DNA from: Tribonema minus | Taxonomy: Eukaryota > Sar > Xanthophyceae > Tribonematales > Tribonemataceae | Length of the DNA: 64,000 nucleotides | Reading direction: 5' to 3' | Assembly (NCBI GenBank): GCA_017506865.1 | Contig: JAFCMP010000023.1 | Span: 410,748-474,747, forward strand | Shown: positions 1 to 12,789 of the stretch, piece by piece | How positions within the stretch are numbered: position 1 is the stretch's first letter | Layout of the letters: every line of letters starts with the position of its first letter | Translations under genes and position numbers: made by a program | Notes under the pieces: model-generated | The model's database searches: none | What the model was told of the DNA's origin: nothing | The model's input: the letters and a program-made list of their open reading frames with translations, nothing else

Positions 1-1213
1 CTGATGCAAGACACAAGCAGCTGCCATATGCGCCACATAGAATTTCGTGCTGCACTGTTGCTTTGACAGTGAATGCGGGCAGACTCAAACATGCCGAGCA
101 TTCATTGCAGCTGCTTGCATGCATTCATAGCTGCTGCAACACGTAGGCACACATCATCTGCAGCCCTGGCAATGATTGAAAGTGAAGCCGATCTGACCTG
201 GGCGGCACTGTACAAGATGCGTCAGTGTTGTTTGCAGAGTGACACAAGTGTGCTGTTGGCGTTTTGTGTACGCAACCGTTGCCGGGTCGGAAGGGAGCAA
301 GGGCAACTCGCCACTCTTCCTCCAACAAAAAAGAAGGCATGCACATCATTTCATCCGAGCAGTAAGCAGGAGGTACTGTAGGTAACTGCCACAAGCCCGG
401 CCAATGCCTGCTCTTGCAAGCCGGAGAGGCAGGGCATGATGCCCAAGCGAAGCTCCTGATAAATATCAGCAGGGCCGCCGTGGCTACGTTGGGCGCCTTG
501 CGCCACGCTTATTGCGCTGGGGCGACCACTGTGCTTGAGCAAGGCGATGGTCCGCCACTACCGCTCTGGATTGCCCCCCTGTGGGTAAGCTTCGGGGTCT
601 CGGATAATCAACGTTGCTGATCTCCGCGGATCAGCGCCCTTGTGTGTCGTTCCAACACGTGCTGACACCACATGTACGTTGCATGTCCATTTCATCCACG
701 GCGTTCGGGCGTGGATCGTTGCGATCAAACATTCAGTCTGACCTTACGAGTAACATGAATGTATCATGAGAGCCGCTCTGCCACCATCTCTGTTGGTTGC
801 TTTGTTGCTGCTGTACCTAAATGAACCATCAAATACGTGTGGCCAGCACCGCATGGCGGCTGTGCGGGCGCATGGTATAGACAACTACAGGAGCTTGCTG
901 AGCACATTTCTGGGACTGCGTTCACCTCACGAGGTGACCTCACAAAGTTTCGATTGTGCTTCGTGAGCCCCGAGTATTGGTCGCCAACGAGGAAGTGCCA
1001 GCAGGCGCTGCTGCAGCAACACGGCAGGAACGTAGCCCCGATCTAGGTTCAACTTAGAGAATCCGAACTTCAACAGAGGGAAAGTCGCTTCAAGTTGAGG
1101 TGTGTCTCATTTGGCCTGAGATCAACTGTGGTTGAAACACACACAGCGCACCCCTGAAGAGCAGTCAAGCACGCTCGTGCCCTGCGCGTCATCCCCCGTG
1201 TCATTGAAGCACC
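1..1213. other. Intergenic region with no supported gene
   Basis: I find no reading frame here with recognisable protein features; the open frames are short and overlap on both strands. The last 170 bases precede the IMPDH-like start codon. They contain AACTTCAAC (around 1066) and CTTCAAGTTGAG (around 1088), a motif type that recurs upstream of other genes in the window. The rest is unannotated flank or the 3' end of a gene outside the window. Confidence 0.5.
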
Positions 1214-4200
1214 ATGGCACCGCAGGAATACACTCATGGTGGCGTTACCGTGACTGAGGAGGACCTGGTTGATGGATACTCGGCCGAGATGATATTCTCA
1301 GCGGGAGCGATGAACAGGGGTTTTACATTCGACGACATGATTGCGCTGCCTGGTCAAATAGACTTTGGCGTGGAGCAGGTGAGATGGACTACAAATCATG
1401 TTAAAGATGTACTGATGAAACTCGCTTCTGCGGTTCTTGCCATTCCACTTGATGTTGCGCTGCTGCCAAGCTGCATGCGCTCTCCGCTGCCAAGTAAAAT
1501 GTAAAACGACAGCACTGCTCATCTCGTCCCTTGTCCGTGTGCCTGCGCCGCCGCAGGTGGACCTGAACACGAAGCTCACCCGCAACATCAAGCTGTCCTT
1601 CCCCTTCGCCTCCAGCCCCATGGACACTGTGACGGAGTCAAAGATGGCCATCGCCATGGCCCTGCAGGGCTGCATCGGCTTCATCCACTGCAACTGCAGC
1701 GCGGAGCGGCAGGTGGAGCAGGTCAAGAAGGTCAAGTCCTACGAGAACGGCTTCATCACGGAGCCCGCCGTCATGAGCCCCGACGCTCTGGTGTCAGCGC
1801 TCGACGCCCTCAAGGCGGAGCGCAACATCTCGGGCGTCCCCATCACGCAGGACGGCAAGATGGGCTCCAAGCTCGTGGGCCTCATCACGAAGCGCGACAC
1901 GGATCTGGTGGAGGACCGCGGCGCATCGCTCAGCACGTACATGACCCCCGCGGAGGGGCTCATTGTCGGCAAGAAGGGCATCTCGCTGGAGGAGGCGCAG
2001 ACGCTGCTCAAGGAGTGCAAGAAGGGATACCTACCCATCGTGAGTGCCGCGCCGCTCGCAGCGCCGCCGCTGCTGCTGCTGCTGCCATGGCACACGCGCG
2101 TGCTACTGAGCCGCTCGGTGCGACGATTGCGTTTACTCGCAGCGGCTGTTTGTGTCTGTGTTGGGGAGGATGAAACGCTAGCCATGCAGAGGGTGAAGAA
2201 GCATGCGCACGTGCCTTGGCTATATGCACAGGGCCCCCGCAAAACATGTGTGGGCATCAAGCACCTTTAACAAACTATACGAGTGAGGACTTGCTTTGCG
2301 ACGGATGGCTCTTAGTTTTCACGTGTCAACACACTATGTGTGAAACGTCAACGAATACTTGACTTGCAAGGTGAGAAGATGCCAAAGAGCTATCGCAACG
2401 CGTTGCGAGACCTCTCAGCACAGTTTCTCAGCATGCAAGTTCTGCGCGGTGTTGTTGGTTCACAAACGCACTTCAGAGGCTCGCTACGGTGTTGTTGCAG
2501 TTCAGCGCATGGGATGTGCGTACCGCATTCACAGTCAAGAACAGTTTACCAAAGTGGCCCAGAGCTTTCGCAATTTCGGGGGGATTGTCAGGTACGTTAC
2601 AGAAGGCTACGGTTGTGTATGGCCTGCATCAGTGGTTTTTCAATACAACGCGCTTGGTAGAGTTCGATTCTGATCGCAAGACGCCGCCAATGGACCGTCG
2701 TCTCCAGATGGATAGCACTTCCACAAAGTGCAACATAACACTACCGACGCTGGTGCAGTCAGTGCCAGCAATTGCGTCTTGCGGGTGCCTGTGCGCCCCA
2801 CGAATGCAAGGTCGCCGATGCCTGGCCTCGGCACCCTTGACACAGAAGGCCATTTTTACTGCCATGAATGCGGCATTCTGCCAGAAAATTTTGAGAACAC
2901 ACTTGAAACTACTATTGGCGCCACATGGCTGACTCACCCAAACCCTACGTGACGTCAACCCTACATCGCCGCGGCTAATCCTACCTACCCGTCTCAACCG
3001 CCGCAAGGTGGACGACGCCGGCAACCTGGTGTCCCTCACCACGCGCACGGACCTGCTCAAGTCGCGCGACTACCCGCACTCCACCAAGAACGCCGCGACC
3101 AACACGCTGCGCTGCGGCGCCGCGGTGCTCGCGCAGGAGGGCCACCGGCCGCGCATCGACGCGCTCGCCGCTGCGGGCGTGGACGTCTTTGTCATTGACG
3201 AGCGGAATGGGTCCACGGACGCGCAGGTGGGTAGCGGGCGGCGCTGCGAACGCGCGGAATGCGGGCTTGAGTGTGTGTGTACGCGTACATGTATGACAAC
3301 GAATCCGACGCGCTCGCTGCAGCGGGCGTGGACGTCTTTGTCATTGACGCGCGGAATGGGTCCACGGATGCGCAGGTTGGCGGCAGCGCTCCGCCTTGAG
3401 ACAAGTAGAAGTGTATGCGTACAGTATGCTTCAAAATATGTACTTGAAGTATATATGTATACACACATGTTTATGCACGCACGCACGTGTATATGCATGT
3501 GTGATCATAAGTGTGTGTGCTTCAAAGGTGTGTTTATACATGTACTCTCCGTAGGGCGCGACTGCGCTGTCACCGCCGTCGGCTGGCTGCTGTTGTCATC
3601 ATGCATTAGCTGGTGTGAACAACGCACGGGTCACAGGTGTTGCACCTTGGTATTCGTTTGCGTGCATCTGACTGCCCTCTAGGGCACTTGATGAAGCGCC
3701 TTCTTTCTCAACTGCAATACTTCAAGCTGTGGTAGTTGAAGTATGCACATGCCCCTTTTTTGTCCTTGATCATGCGCCTGTAGGTGAAGCAGCTCCGGTA
3801 CATCAAGGAGAAGCACCCGGGGGTGGACGTGGTGGCGGGCAACGTGGTCACGTGCGCGCAGGCGCGCGTGCTGCTGGAGGCGGGCGCGGATGCGCTACGG
3901 GTGGGCATGGGCGCGGGCTCCGTCTCCACCACACAGCAGGTATGTTTGTTTGTCATATTGGAAAAAACAGTGCTCTTTTGTTACCTTTGTAGTCATGATC
4001 GAGAGCGCTGTGCCATGCATAATACATGTACACTTCACGCTCTTGATTAGACCATCAGGTATGCATGTACGTCCGCTTTTTGTTTTAGCAGTTTAGATGT
4101 TTCAAGTGGAACCGCTTTTATACAGTTCAGGGCGTCTTCACGCTGTGGCAAGGATGTTTCAAGTGGAACCGCTGCTGTTATACAGTTCAGGGCGTCTTCA

Positions 4201-7200
4201 CGTTGCGGCAAGGATGCTCCGCTGCCTCACATCAGGCCTTTCTTCAAGGGATCGACATCTGTGCAGTGCGACCAAGCATCTGGCCATCTGGCGGTTCACG
4301 CACTCTCTGGGTGGTTTACTAAGAGATGTGCCTATAAACCTCTGACAGTGGTTTGCAGTCGTCATGATGACGTACCGCAGATACTGCACTCAAAACCTCA
4401 AATACTTGGAAGTGAGATGCACAGAAGGACCATGTTGAAGAAGGCACACCCGTGCCACTTGTCACCGGCCATGCATGGGGCAGCAGTACAGCAGTGCTCA
4501 TATCGGTGCTGTGTGCTTCGCTTCTGTGATGGAGTGCATAGTCCTGCTCCACCTAATAGTCTAGCGGCGTCATCAGCTGAGATTCTGCTTCACTGCACCG
4601 CTGCACCGCTGGCCTGTGTAGGCAGTAATTTAATTGTGCTAGAGAGAACACTGCTGTCCCTACCTGACAGTGACGTCTTCACCTGTAATGGTCAAGTATA
4701 CACTGTGAGCTACTTGAAGTATGGCTGTTGCTCCAGGTCTGAGCAGTGGGCAGGGTGCGCCATGATTCGTCATACAAGAAGGCGGTCCATTGAGGGTACT
4801 GAGCATTGCTGCATGCTGCTTTGACTCATCCTGTCTGTGCACAGCATATTGTTGTCCGCGCTGTGTCACGAATGTCATGGGTGTTACCATATTCCTGGGC
4901 TGCGTCGAGGTCTGGAGAGAGCGTAAGGCTATGTACAAGAGAATCTAAACGTATGAGTTCAAGTTGGCTCGAAGAAAGCGAACTGGATTGCAGCTGCTGC
5001 AGATTGCAAAAAAATCATGCCTGACCTGTCGGAATTTCACAACTCCACAATTGGGAGACCAAAAACAACTAATTTTCTGGATGAAGGTTCCCAAAGTTCA
5101 CAATGAAATATCGACCTACTTTCGAAGGACATGTATAAGAATCTATTCTGCTGAGTCAGCGTCGCGTATCGCGTTCAGCAAGCTGGCAACTTAGCGCCGT
5201 CATATGAGCAGCAGCCACTCGCGTGCACACCTCGAGATCATCACCCCTACCACAGCCAAACAACTTTAACTCACCATCGACTTCAACTTCCAATACCACA
5301 CCTACCCCCTGCCCCAGGTCCGAGCAGTGGGCAGGGCTCAGATCAGCGCCGTATACTACGTGAGCAGGCTGGCGGCGGAGCAGGGCATCCCCGTCATCGC
5401 CGACGGCGGCATCATGAACACGGGCTGCGCGACCAAGGCGCTGTCGCTCGGCGCGAGCGTCGTCATGATGGGGGGCATGCTGGCGGCAACGGAGGAGGCG
5501 CCCGGCGACTACTTCTACCAGGTATGCGCGTGTGCTGCATGGCTGCAGTACCGTATGTATGACCTGTTGCTGGAAGGGAGGCCCCCCCGGCGATGACTTC
5601 TACCAGGTATGCATGTATGATGTGTAGTTGCACATGTACCGTATGTATGACGTGTCACTGGACGCGCCGGCGACTACTTCGACGGGGTGTGCACGTATGC
5701 CGCATAGCTGCATACTATAGGTACATGCTGTCGACTAAAGAGGCCCCCCGCGACACTTGCGCCAGGCATGTACGCATGCACCGCCATTTGGGTGCAGCCC
5801 GGCGGACCGGCGCAGAAGAAAAAGTCAGAGTTCAACTCTAGATTGCTGATTGCTGCAGAAGACTGGACATGTCAGGTACGCTTCTTACAGTCAGCGGAGG
5901 GGCCTGACAAACTCACTACACGGGCCCGCAATTAGCTGCGGTGCCCAGATGAAGCCGAACTCACGGCTGCTGAACTCACAACCTGAGCAATGATGCCTCT
6001 GCGCGGTTGATGCCCACCCCATACCCAACTGCATGACTCGCGGCAGCATTTGTCTGTTCACCATCGGCAGTGCCAGACTTGCCTTCCACGTACTTGATAC
6101 GTGAACTTCCATGCATAGTCTATACCCGCTAGACAGCTATGTACCTACACATGCGTGTGTGCGGCTGACCGCTGGCATGCGCATCGCTTGTGCTGCGCCG
6201 CGCCAGACTACTTTGTACACACATGTGTGTGTGTGTGTGGCTGACATCTATGCGGCCATCGCTTGTGCTGCGCCGTGCAGGACGGTGTGCGTACGAAGCA
6301 CCACCACGCTACGACGTCATGTATTGTCTACTCGTATATTTGTGTGGCTAGGCGCTGACACGCACACCGCCCTCGCCTGCGCCGTGCAGGACGGCGTGCG
6401 CGTGAAGCGCTACCCCGCCGCAACGTCCTTCACACATGTGATCCTAAATACCGTACCTCTACGCCATGTACACCTGTGCGTGGGGGGCTGAGCGCTGACA
6501 CAAACGTCGCCCTCGCCTGTGACGTACAGGACGGCGTGCGCATGAAGCACTACCACGCGACGACGTCGTTCGCCGTGCAGAGCCGCGCGGACGGCCTCGC
6601 AGTGCCCGCGGGATCCTCCGCAGTGGTCACGTCCAGCGGCGTCAGCGGCCTGGTGGTCGACAGGGGGTCGCTCGACAGGTGCGGCCGCTTGATCTATCTC
6701 AGTAGAGGTCATTTGTTGATCGCACTTGGCGTTCTTGCGTTGATTTCACTCGCCGCGCGAAAGAGAGTCCGGAGGCAGAGCAGCCAGGGCGGCACGGCTG
6801 GCCTGGATCGTGTACGGGGGTCCTGATGGGGGGTGCGGCCAGATCGAATCCACTGATGCTGTGTACTGTCATCCTTTTCATGCTGCTCCACGCTTCTAGT
6901 CATCCTGGGCTGTCCTAGTCATCGTTTTTGTAGTGCATGCTGCTGCAAGCTTGTCAGTCGTACGCAGACTGGTCGTGGTCGGGGGGTGCCGCGCCTGGTG
7001 CGGTCATGTGGATTCATCTCTTGTTGCACACTGGGCACTGATGCTTTGGCTACATGCAACACAGAAAGCCGTCTGGAGGCAGTTTAAGAGCAGTGCAGCC
7101 AAATCTGAACGTCACTGTGATTGCCGTGAATGTCCTTGCGCATGCCGCGCTTGCACAGTGGTGGCATGTCGTCAGATTGCAGTCAATCTTGTCAGGGGCG

Positions 7201-7516
7201 CCACTGTATCTTGTTATCCCTTTCTTGACCGTGTTTTGTTGCTGAAGTCAGTGCGCCAGTAAGGTATTCACTGCTGCCCATTAATACCCCCCCCCCCCCG
7301 TCCCCTCCCATACCCGCCCCCCCCTGGCGCAGGTTCATCCCCTACATGGTCCAGTCGGTGCGGCACGGCTACCAGGACCTCGGCGTGAGCAGCCTCAACG
7401 CGGCCCACGAGCAGGTCTACAACGGCACCGTGCGCTTTGAGATCCGCTCCGCCAGCGCGCAGAAAGAGGGCGGCGTGCACGACTTGCACTCGTACACGCG
7501 CAAGCTGTTTGCCTGA
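1214..7516 (+). CDS. IMP dehydrogenase-like protein, seven exons, catalytic residues altered
   Basis: The family oxidises IMP to XMP, the first committed step of guanine nucleotide synthesis, in the cytosol. Exons: 1214-1378, 1557-2039, 3008-3226, 3784-3939, 5318-5521, 6530-6678, 7333-7516. All introns are GT-AG and the spliced frame closes at 519 aa; the family is usually about 510. The start ATG follows CACC and gives the expected N-terminus. The barrel start ([15 protein letters not shown]), two CBS-domain stretches in exons 2-3, GNVVT, ADGGI and the C-terminal [14 protein letters not shown] are clear. The catalytic loop is odd: it reads [10 protein letters not shown] where the family has GSGSICTTQE, so the nucleophilic Cys is Ser. 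The DSSQG-type NAD site is DERNG, and the GMGS and RYF flap motifs are not recognisable. It may be a pseudoenzyme or a divergent paralogue. Introns carry decayed copies of exon edges. UBA2 lies convergently downstream. Confidence 0.88.
4096..4212. repeat. Two-copy tandem repeat in IMPDH-like intron 4
   Basis: Two head-to-tail units of about 57 and 60 bp start at 4096 and 4153. Each begins GATGTTTCAAGTGGAACCGC, and the second has a few substitutions and a short insertion. The repeat lies between exons 4 and 5 and shows no coding role. Confidence 0.9.
5494..5780 (+). repeat. Decayed tandem copies of the IMPDH-like exon 5/intron 5 junction
   Basis: The true exon 5 end (GACTACTTCTACCAG, then GTATGCG) is followed by degenerate copies of the same junction near 5594-5613, 5668-5692 and 5740-5775. 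They match in exon-like sequence, in the CCAGGTATGC donor and in the CCGTATGTATGAC intron segment. Only the first keeps the reading frame with the rest of the gene. Confidence 0.75.
6165..6580 (+). repeat. Decayed tandem copies of the intron 5/exon 6 junction
   Basis: The acceptor and first about 40 bases of exon 6 (6530 onward, GACGGCGTGCGCATGAAGC) are preceded by related copies at about 6240-6325 and 6353-6435. A weaker copy lies near 6165-6215. Each copy has its own CCGTGCAG acceptor-like site. Only the last copy continues into the conserved exon and splices in frame to exon 7. Confidence 0.8.
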
Positions 7517-8572
7517 GTCGAGCAGGCGGCGGCTGGTATAGCTGAGTCTGCGTAATCGGCCGTCACGAGTGGCGGCAGTAGTAGTCAGAGCACATGTGCG
7601 GTGGCGGCAGCGGGAGGAGCTGTAGGCACCACTACAAGGCACCTTAATTGGACGTATGTTTGCAGTTTTGCGGTGATTTTTGGAACGTGTTCCGGTGAAC
7701 TGCACGATGCCAGCTGCATGCTGAGAGCTTCGTTTTTGTGTCAGAAGTCATTCGCCTGTGGCATCCAACACCACCTGGGTGCCCACTATGCTGCAGTCGC
7801 CTGGCGTGGGGATGTTGCCTTGCACTTGCTGTGGTGACGTACATATGCCATTGTCATGAGTCAGCGTTAGCACAGCCAAAATACATGCGTGTTTGCGAAT
7901 TGAGTGCGCAATGTATTGTCAACACTTCAGCCGCTGGCTGCGTCGTGAGCATATCATAATCTTGCAAGCACTCATGTGCCTCCAAGCAGCACTGCAGGAG
8001 GTGCTCACTAAATGACTCGATCGTCGGTGGAGGCAGTGGCTGCCGTTAGATTCTAAATGAAGTTCGTCAAAGCCAAAAAGCCACGAAGCAGTGACTGAGC
8101 CTTGTGTTGCAGCATATGCGAAGCGAGCTCCTCGTTTTAATGCGACCATGCAAAAGGTTGCATGCAGTGACGCTGCACGACTGTCCCATGGAGCCAATGA
8201 CCTGTTCAGGACTTGAGTACGTCATGTACACTAAGCTGCAGGTGAGCAAATTCTGAATGCTGCTATTCTGGGTCACCTTGCATACCAAGGAAAGTGAAGC
8301 ATCTGATATTGCCAGCAGCTAGGCCTCAATCGCTGCATCCACACCACTATACAACAATGGTGACATGTCAACACCATTAATTTATGACCAAATATTCAAG
8401 ACCGAGCCTATGCAATTTCATCTACTCCAACCATTGCGGCCGAGAACAAGGCAAATTGCATCATGGCACATGACAGCACGGCGCACCGCCACACCACCAG
8501 TTCGCCTTCCAGCGTGATTGCCAAATATGATTTGCTTTCGTCACACTCTGGATGACAACAAGAAGGGCCAGA
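7517..8572. other. Convergent intergenic region, no gene seen
   Basis: This 1.06 kb stretch separates the stop codons of the IMPDH-like gene and UBA2. It should hold both 3' UTRs. I see no supported coding region, RNA gene or clear repeat in it. Confidence 0.6.
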
Positions 8573-11500
8573 CTAGTCATCGCCAACACAGATGACATCA
8601 TCGTCGTCGTCGCCGCCGGTGGTGTCTACCGCAGTCGCCACGGTGGCGGCAGCGCGCTTGCTGGGCGGCTCTTCGCTGCCGCCGTCTTCTCTGCCGCGCT
8701 TTGCTGGTTGAGCAGTTGGCGCTGCTGCTGCTGCTGCCGCTGGCACTGCTGCTGCTGCTGCTGCCGCCGCTGCTGCAGGCGCGCCATTGGTTCCAGTTTC
8801 AGCTGATGGCGGCTCTGCCGATGGCTTGGCGGCGCTCGCAACGGGCATCTGTCCCCCCACGACAAAGCCATCTGGCACCTCCTCTTCGTCGAACACCCTG
8901 TGTAGCATAGCGGGGTGCGCAGCAGGCACTGGAGTGAGCTGCGTGCAACTCGGGCTCATGCGGCGCTCTCAAGCACAACACTCTCTCTCTCTTCAGATTC
9001 TCTCAAGTGCACTCAAGCACCCTGCACACATGGTCAGAACCCTCGCTGCTGCCGGCACGCCATTATATGAGCAAGGGCCCTGTGAACGAGCTGCCAACTT
9101 GCGACTTACAGTGGTGTGCAGCGCCTCGTCACCAGCTGACTCGCGCCGAAGCTCCAAACAATGTGCAAATCTCGCGTCATGCCACAGCGCCGGCGACAGT
9201 CGGCGCACACACGCAACAAACACAAGCGCACGCGCAACACCTGATGCCCTTGCAGCGTGGCCACCACTGCAGCACGTCTCCCCCCCCCTCCCCCTCCCCC
9301 CCACGTGCCCCCCCCCCCCCCCCCCCCTTCCCCTTCCGCGCCTGCCCCCCCAACACACGCACACACACACCCCCGGCACCCACCTGTGGTACACGCAGAC
9401 GGTGACGTCCAGGTCCTGGCTGAAGTCCTCCACGCTCAGCGAGGTGCCGTCCGTCACGCCGCCGCCGGGCAGGTCGCGCAGGCGCTTGGGCAGGTTCGCG
9501 CGCAGCCCCTGCGCGGCGTCCTCCCCCTCCTCGTAGATGAGGCTGCTGCCGACGCTGACGCTCGGCTCGTTGACGCCGAGGCGCGACTTGAGGACTCGAC
9601 TCACAAACTCGCCAAAGGTGAGCGCGGCCGTGTCGAGGTGCACATCGACGGTGCGCGTGCCGCACACGAAGCAGCCCTTGCTGGGGGGCTCGAGGGCCGT
9701 GGGCTGCAGGAGGAGCCCCTTGCGCGTCCCCTCGCGCAGGCACCAGACGTAGTTGCACGCCTCGCGGATGGGCTTGGCGGCCTGCGCGCCCAGCGTAAGG
9801 TTTGAGGGGAGGGGGGGGGGGGTTAGCGGTGCGACAAGGGGGTACCGCTCCATGTGTTGCGCTTGAATCTGCGGGCGAGGCCTGCGAGCAGGCGCTGACG
9901 GCGCAGCACACCTCACCGATTATGGGGTGACATTTGCACATGCTTTGGCGGCCACCTCTGCGACAAAATGGTGGTTGTGTGTTGAAGACATCAGCAGCGC
10001 ACCAACATGGTGTTGCGTGTTTTCTGAAGAGCTCATGTGTGCACCCAGATGCATGCATAGGTACATTGCTGGTAAGCCTCCCCTGCACCTCACCCGCATG
10101 ATCTTGAGCGCCTCCAGCACCTGCAGGCCCGCGATGATGGCGTTGGTGGTGGCGATGGCGGCGATGATGTTGCCGGCAATGCCCTTGGCGTCGTGGTAGC
10201 TCTGCAGCGGGATGTGGAACACGACGCTGCGCAGGTTGCACGCCGCCGTCACAAAGCGCATGGCTATCTTGTCGTCCTGTGAGGGGCGCGCAGCATCGCA
10301 GCGCAGTGGTGGGGGGGTGGGCGGGCATCAGGACTCAGAACGAGGCGCGTTCACTTCAACTTGAACTTGAACTCTGAGCTCGACGGACTTGCTTGTGCGC
10401 CGCCGTGCTTTCGATCTGCTGACGATGCGAGAATGATGCGTTGCAGGCGCCCCAGCACAATTAATTGCTGTCATGCTGTCACCATAACCCCAAGTAAATC
10501 CAGCCCCAGCGCCGGCGCACCTTGTCAAACTCCATGCTGCCGACGTGCTCTCGCAGCGCCGCGGAGCTGTAGACGTCGTGCAGGCACGCGCTGAACTCCC
10601 GCGCGCTCTCCTCCACGCCCCACACGTCCCTGTCCCACCCCGCCTTGCGCGCGACCCTGCGGCGCGCAGCACAGCGGGCAGCGGTTGAGCAGCGCAACGT
10701 TGACCGCGCGGATGAGGGAGAAGCCTTTGTGGTTTGGCGGCACAATGGAGGCAGCGTTGAATCCCTACAAGCAGTCGCCACACCAAGAGGGAAGAGTCCA
10801 GGAGACCGCTACGTCAGATCCTCGCCACTGCAGTTTGTAAGCTCGCAGAGGTGCTTCAGACTTCCAGACAAGATGGCCTCAAAGGGACGGGGCAACGCGC
10901 CCCAGCTTCGCATGCTGCATACCATGAAGAAGCGCAGCAGCACTCTCGACAGCATAATCATCATCCACGTCTAGACTACTAGTGATCGTCACCCGCATGA
11001 AATCCGATCGGATTTGCAGGCACGGCGGCCTGCGGGAGCGGCAGATACTGGGCTACGCCGTCGCGTGTCTGGGTGTGGCCCCGACATGCAGTTAGCAGCA
11101 ACGTTCCGCCCGCCCTTCATGATCACGCTGCCTGCCAGCCTGCGACCCTCGAGCACCCCAAGCCATGCCATTGCTGCGCTTCTCTACCGCGACTTACTCC
11201 GCCACACTGGCTGCGCTTGCTCATGCCCCCCCTCCCCCCCCCCCCCCCCCCCCCCTCCCACTGGCAGAACTAGTACTGGTACTACATAGCGCACGCACAT
11301 ACGCGCATACGCTCACCGCGACGGCGCCTGCGCGTACTCCGCAGCCAGCGCGCGCAGCGCCCCCCCCGCGACCGCCTCCGGCAGCCGCTTGGCGCCCTTG
11401 TACACGTCCATGCCGATGCGCTTGGCGACCTCCGTCTCGAACTGCGCCACGAGCACCGCGGCGGCGTACGCGGTGATGGCGTCAGCGCTCGCCTCAGGGC

Positions 11501-12789
11501 GCGCCGTAACCGTCGCCATGTACGCGCTCGGCTCATCGCCTGCGGGGTCCTCGTACAGCATGGAGTCCTCCGCGCGGCCGAAGAGCAGGCGGAAGAGCTC
11601 CTTCGCCCAGACGACGCAGTGCACGGGCTTGTCCGGCGTGGAGCGGATCGTGCAGATGGGGTACGACTTCTGCGTCGGCTTCGGCTGGCACTCGTAGCAC
11701 TCCGTCTCGCCCTTGCGGATGACGGTGACCTGGCCGAGGTAGCCCGTCGTGCCGCTCTCGATGAGCGGCTTGTCCTTGGCGAGGCACAGGCGGTTGACGT
11801 GCCTGCGTCGCTCTCGCGGTGGCAGTTTGTGCGGGGTCAGCGGCAGCTGCGGAGCTCAATTCGGTGCATGAGAATGCGGTTGACGTGGCTGCCTCGCTGC
11901 CAAAGGCTCAGGGTCAGCAGCTGTAGTGCAGTTGGGGCAGTGGAAATCGGCACACCCCACTAAGATGCATGTGCAGTGATTCTGAAGTGAAAGAGGCATT
12001 GAAGTAAGTCTGGTGCAGCGGTGTGACGCTTGGTGCAGGCCAGTGCCAGACCATCATGCATGCAGCAAAGCCATGGTTGGAGGCTCACAGACTGCGAAGG
12101 ATTTGGCTGCTGCACCACGCTGTGGCCCAGCAGCGTGTGTGCTGCTGCACTAACCCCTGCTCACTTGCAAAAATTGTTGAAGAAGACAAGTACGCTTGCA
12201 GATGATGACAATGTCCAATGCGTCTGTGCACAGACTGGCAACGGGTTGCAGTTTAGCCCTTCGACTCCCTGAGCCTGGTGAGCATCACAGACAGCATTGT
12301 CAGGGCAGTGACACATGCATCCAACTCGCAGAAGTGCTTATATATACGCACGCCAGAGGCGCCTAGTCATCAAGCTCCGGGTTCCTAGGGAAAAACCAAG
12401 GCTTACCTTCTTGCATCCACGTTGTCCAGAGCATTGAGCACCAGGTCAAACTGCGCCACAAAGTTCAGGCCGAACTCTGGCGATTTCACATTGCCATGAT
12501 GTGCGACGATGGTGGCATCGGGATTGAACACCTTGACTGCAGCCGCAGCAACCTGGCTCTTGCTCATGCCCACGTGCTCCTGCCTGAACAAGAACTGTCT
12601 GTTGAGATTGCTAACATCTATGATATCAAGATCCACGACATGGATATTGAGGAAGCCCGTGAGAACCAGGTTCTTGAGCAGCTCACAACCGATGCCGCCA
12701 GCGCCCACCACCAGCAACTTTGCGGCCTGCACCTTGGCAAGCAGCTCGTCCCCCAGGCTTGCACGCAGATGGGCGTAGCGATCCGCCAT
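8573..12789 (-). CDS. UBA2: SUMO-activating enzyme subunit 2 (UBA2/SAE2), six exons
   Basis: This is the catalytic subunit of the SUMO E1. It adenylates SUMO with its SAE1 partner, forms the thioester and passes SUMO to UBC9, mainly in the nucleus. Exons on the minus strand: 12789-12407, 11802-11317, 10656-10521, 10276-10094, 9781-9384, 8897-8573. The spliced frame closes at 636 aa; the human protein is about 640. The start [13 protein letters not shown] leads into the nucleotide-binding [15 protein letters not shown]. Exon 2 has the zinc CYEC motif and the catalytic cysteine in [10 protein letters not shown]. Exon 4 has [17 protein letters not shown], and exon 5 has the second zinc pair CFVC and the ubiquitin-like domain. 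The tail is poly-Ala, then basic (KRGRE), then [12 protein letters not shown], a likely SUMO-interacting motif. It is divergent with the Rgp1-like gene, with 167 bp between start codons. Confidence 0.93.

Noticed and set aside
6374-6435. An alternative exon 6 of the IMPDH-like gene
   Set aside because: It has an acceptor and matches exon 6 for about 40 bases, then diverges. It lacks the rest of the conserved exon and an in-frame donor.
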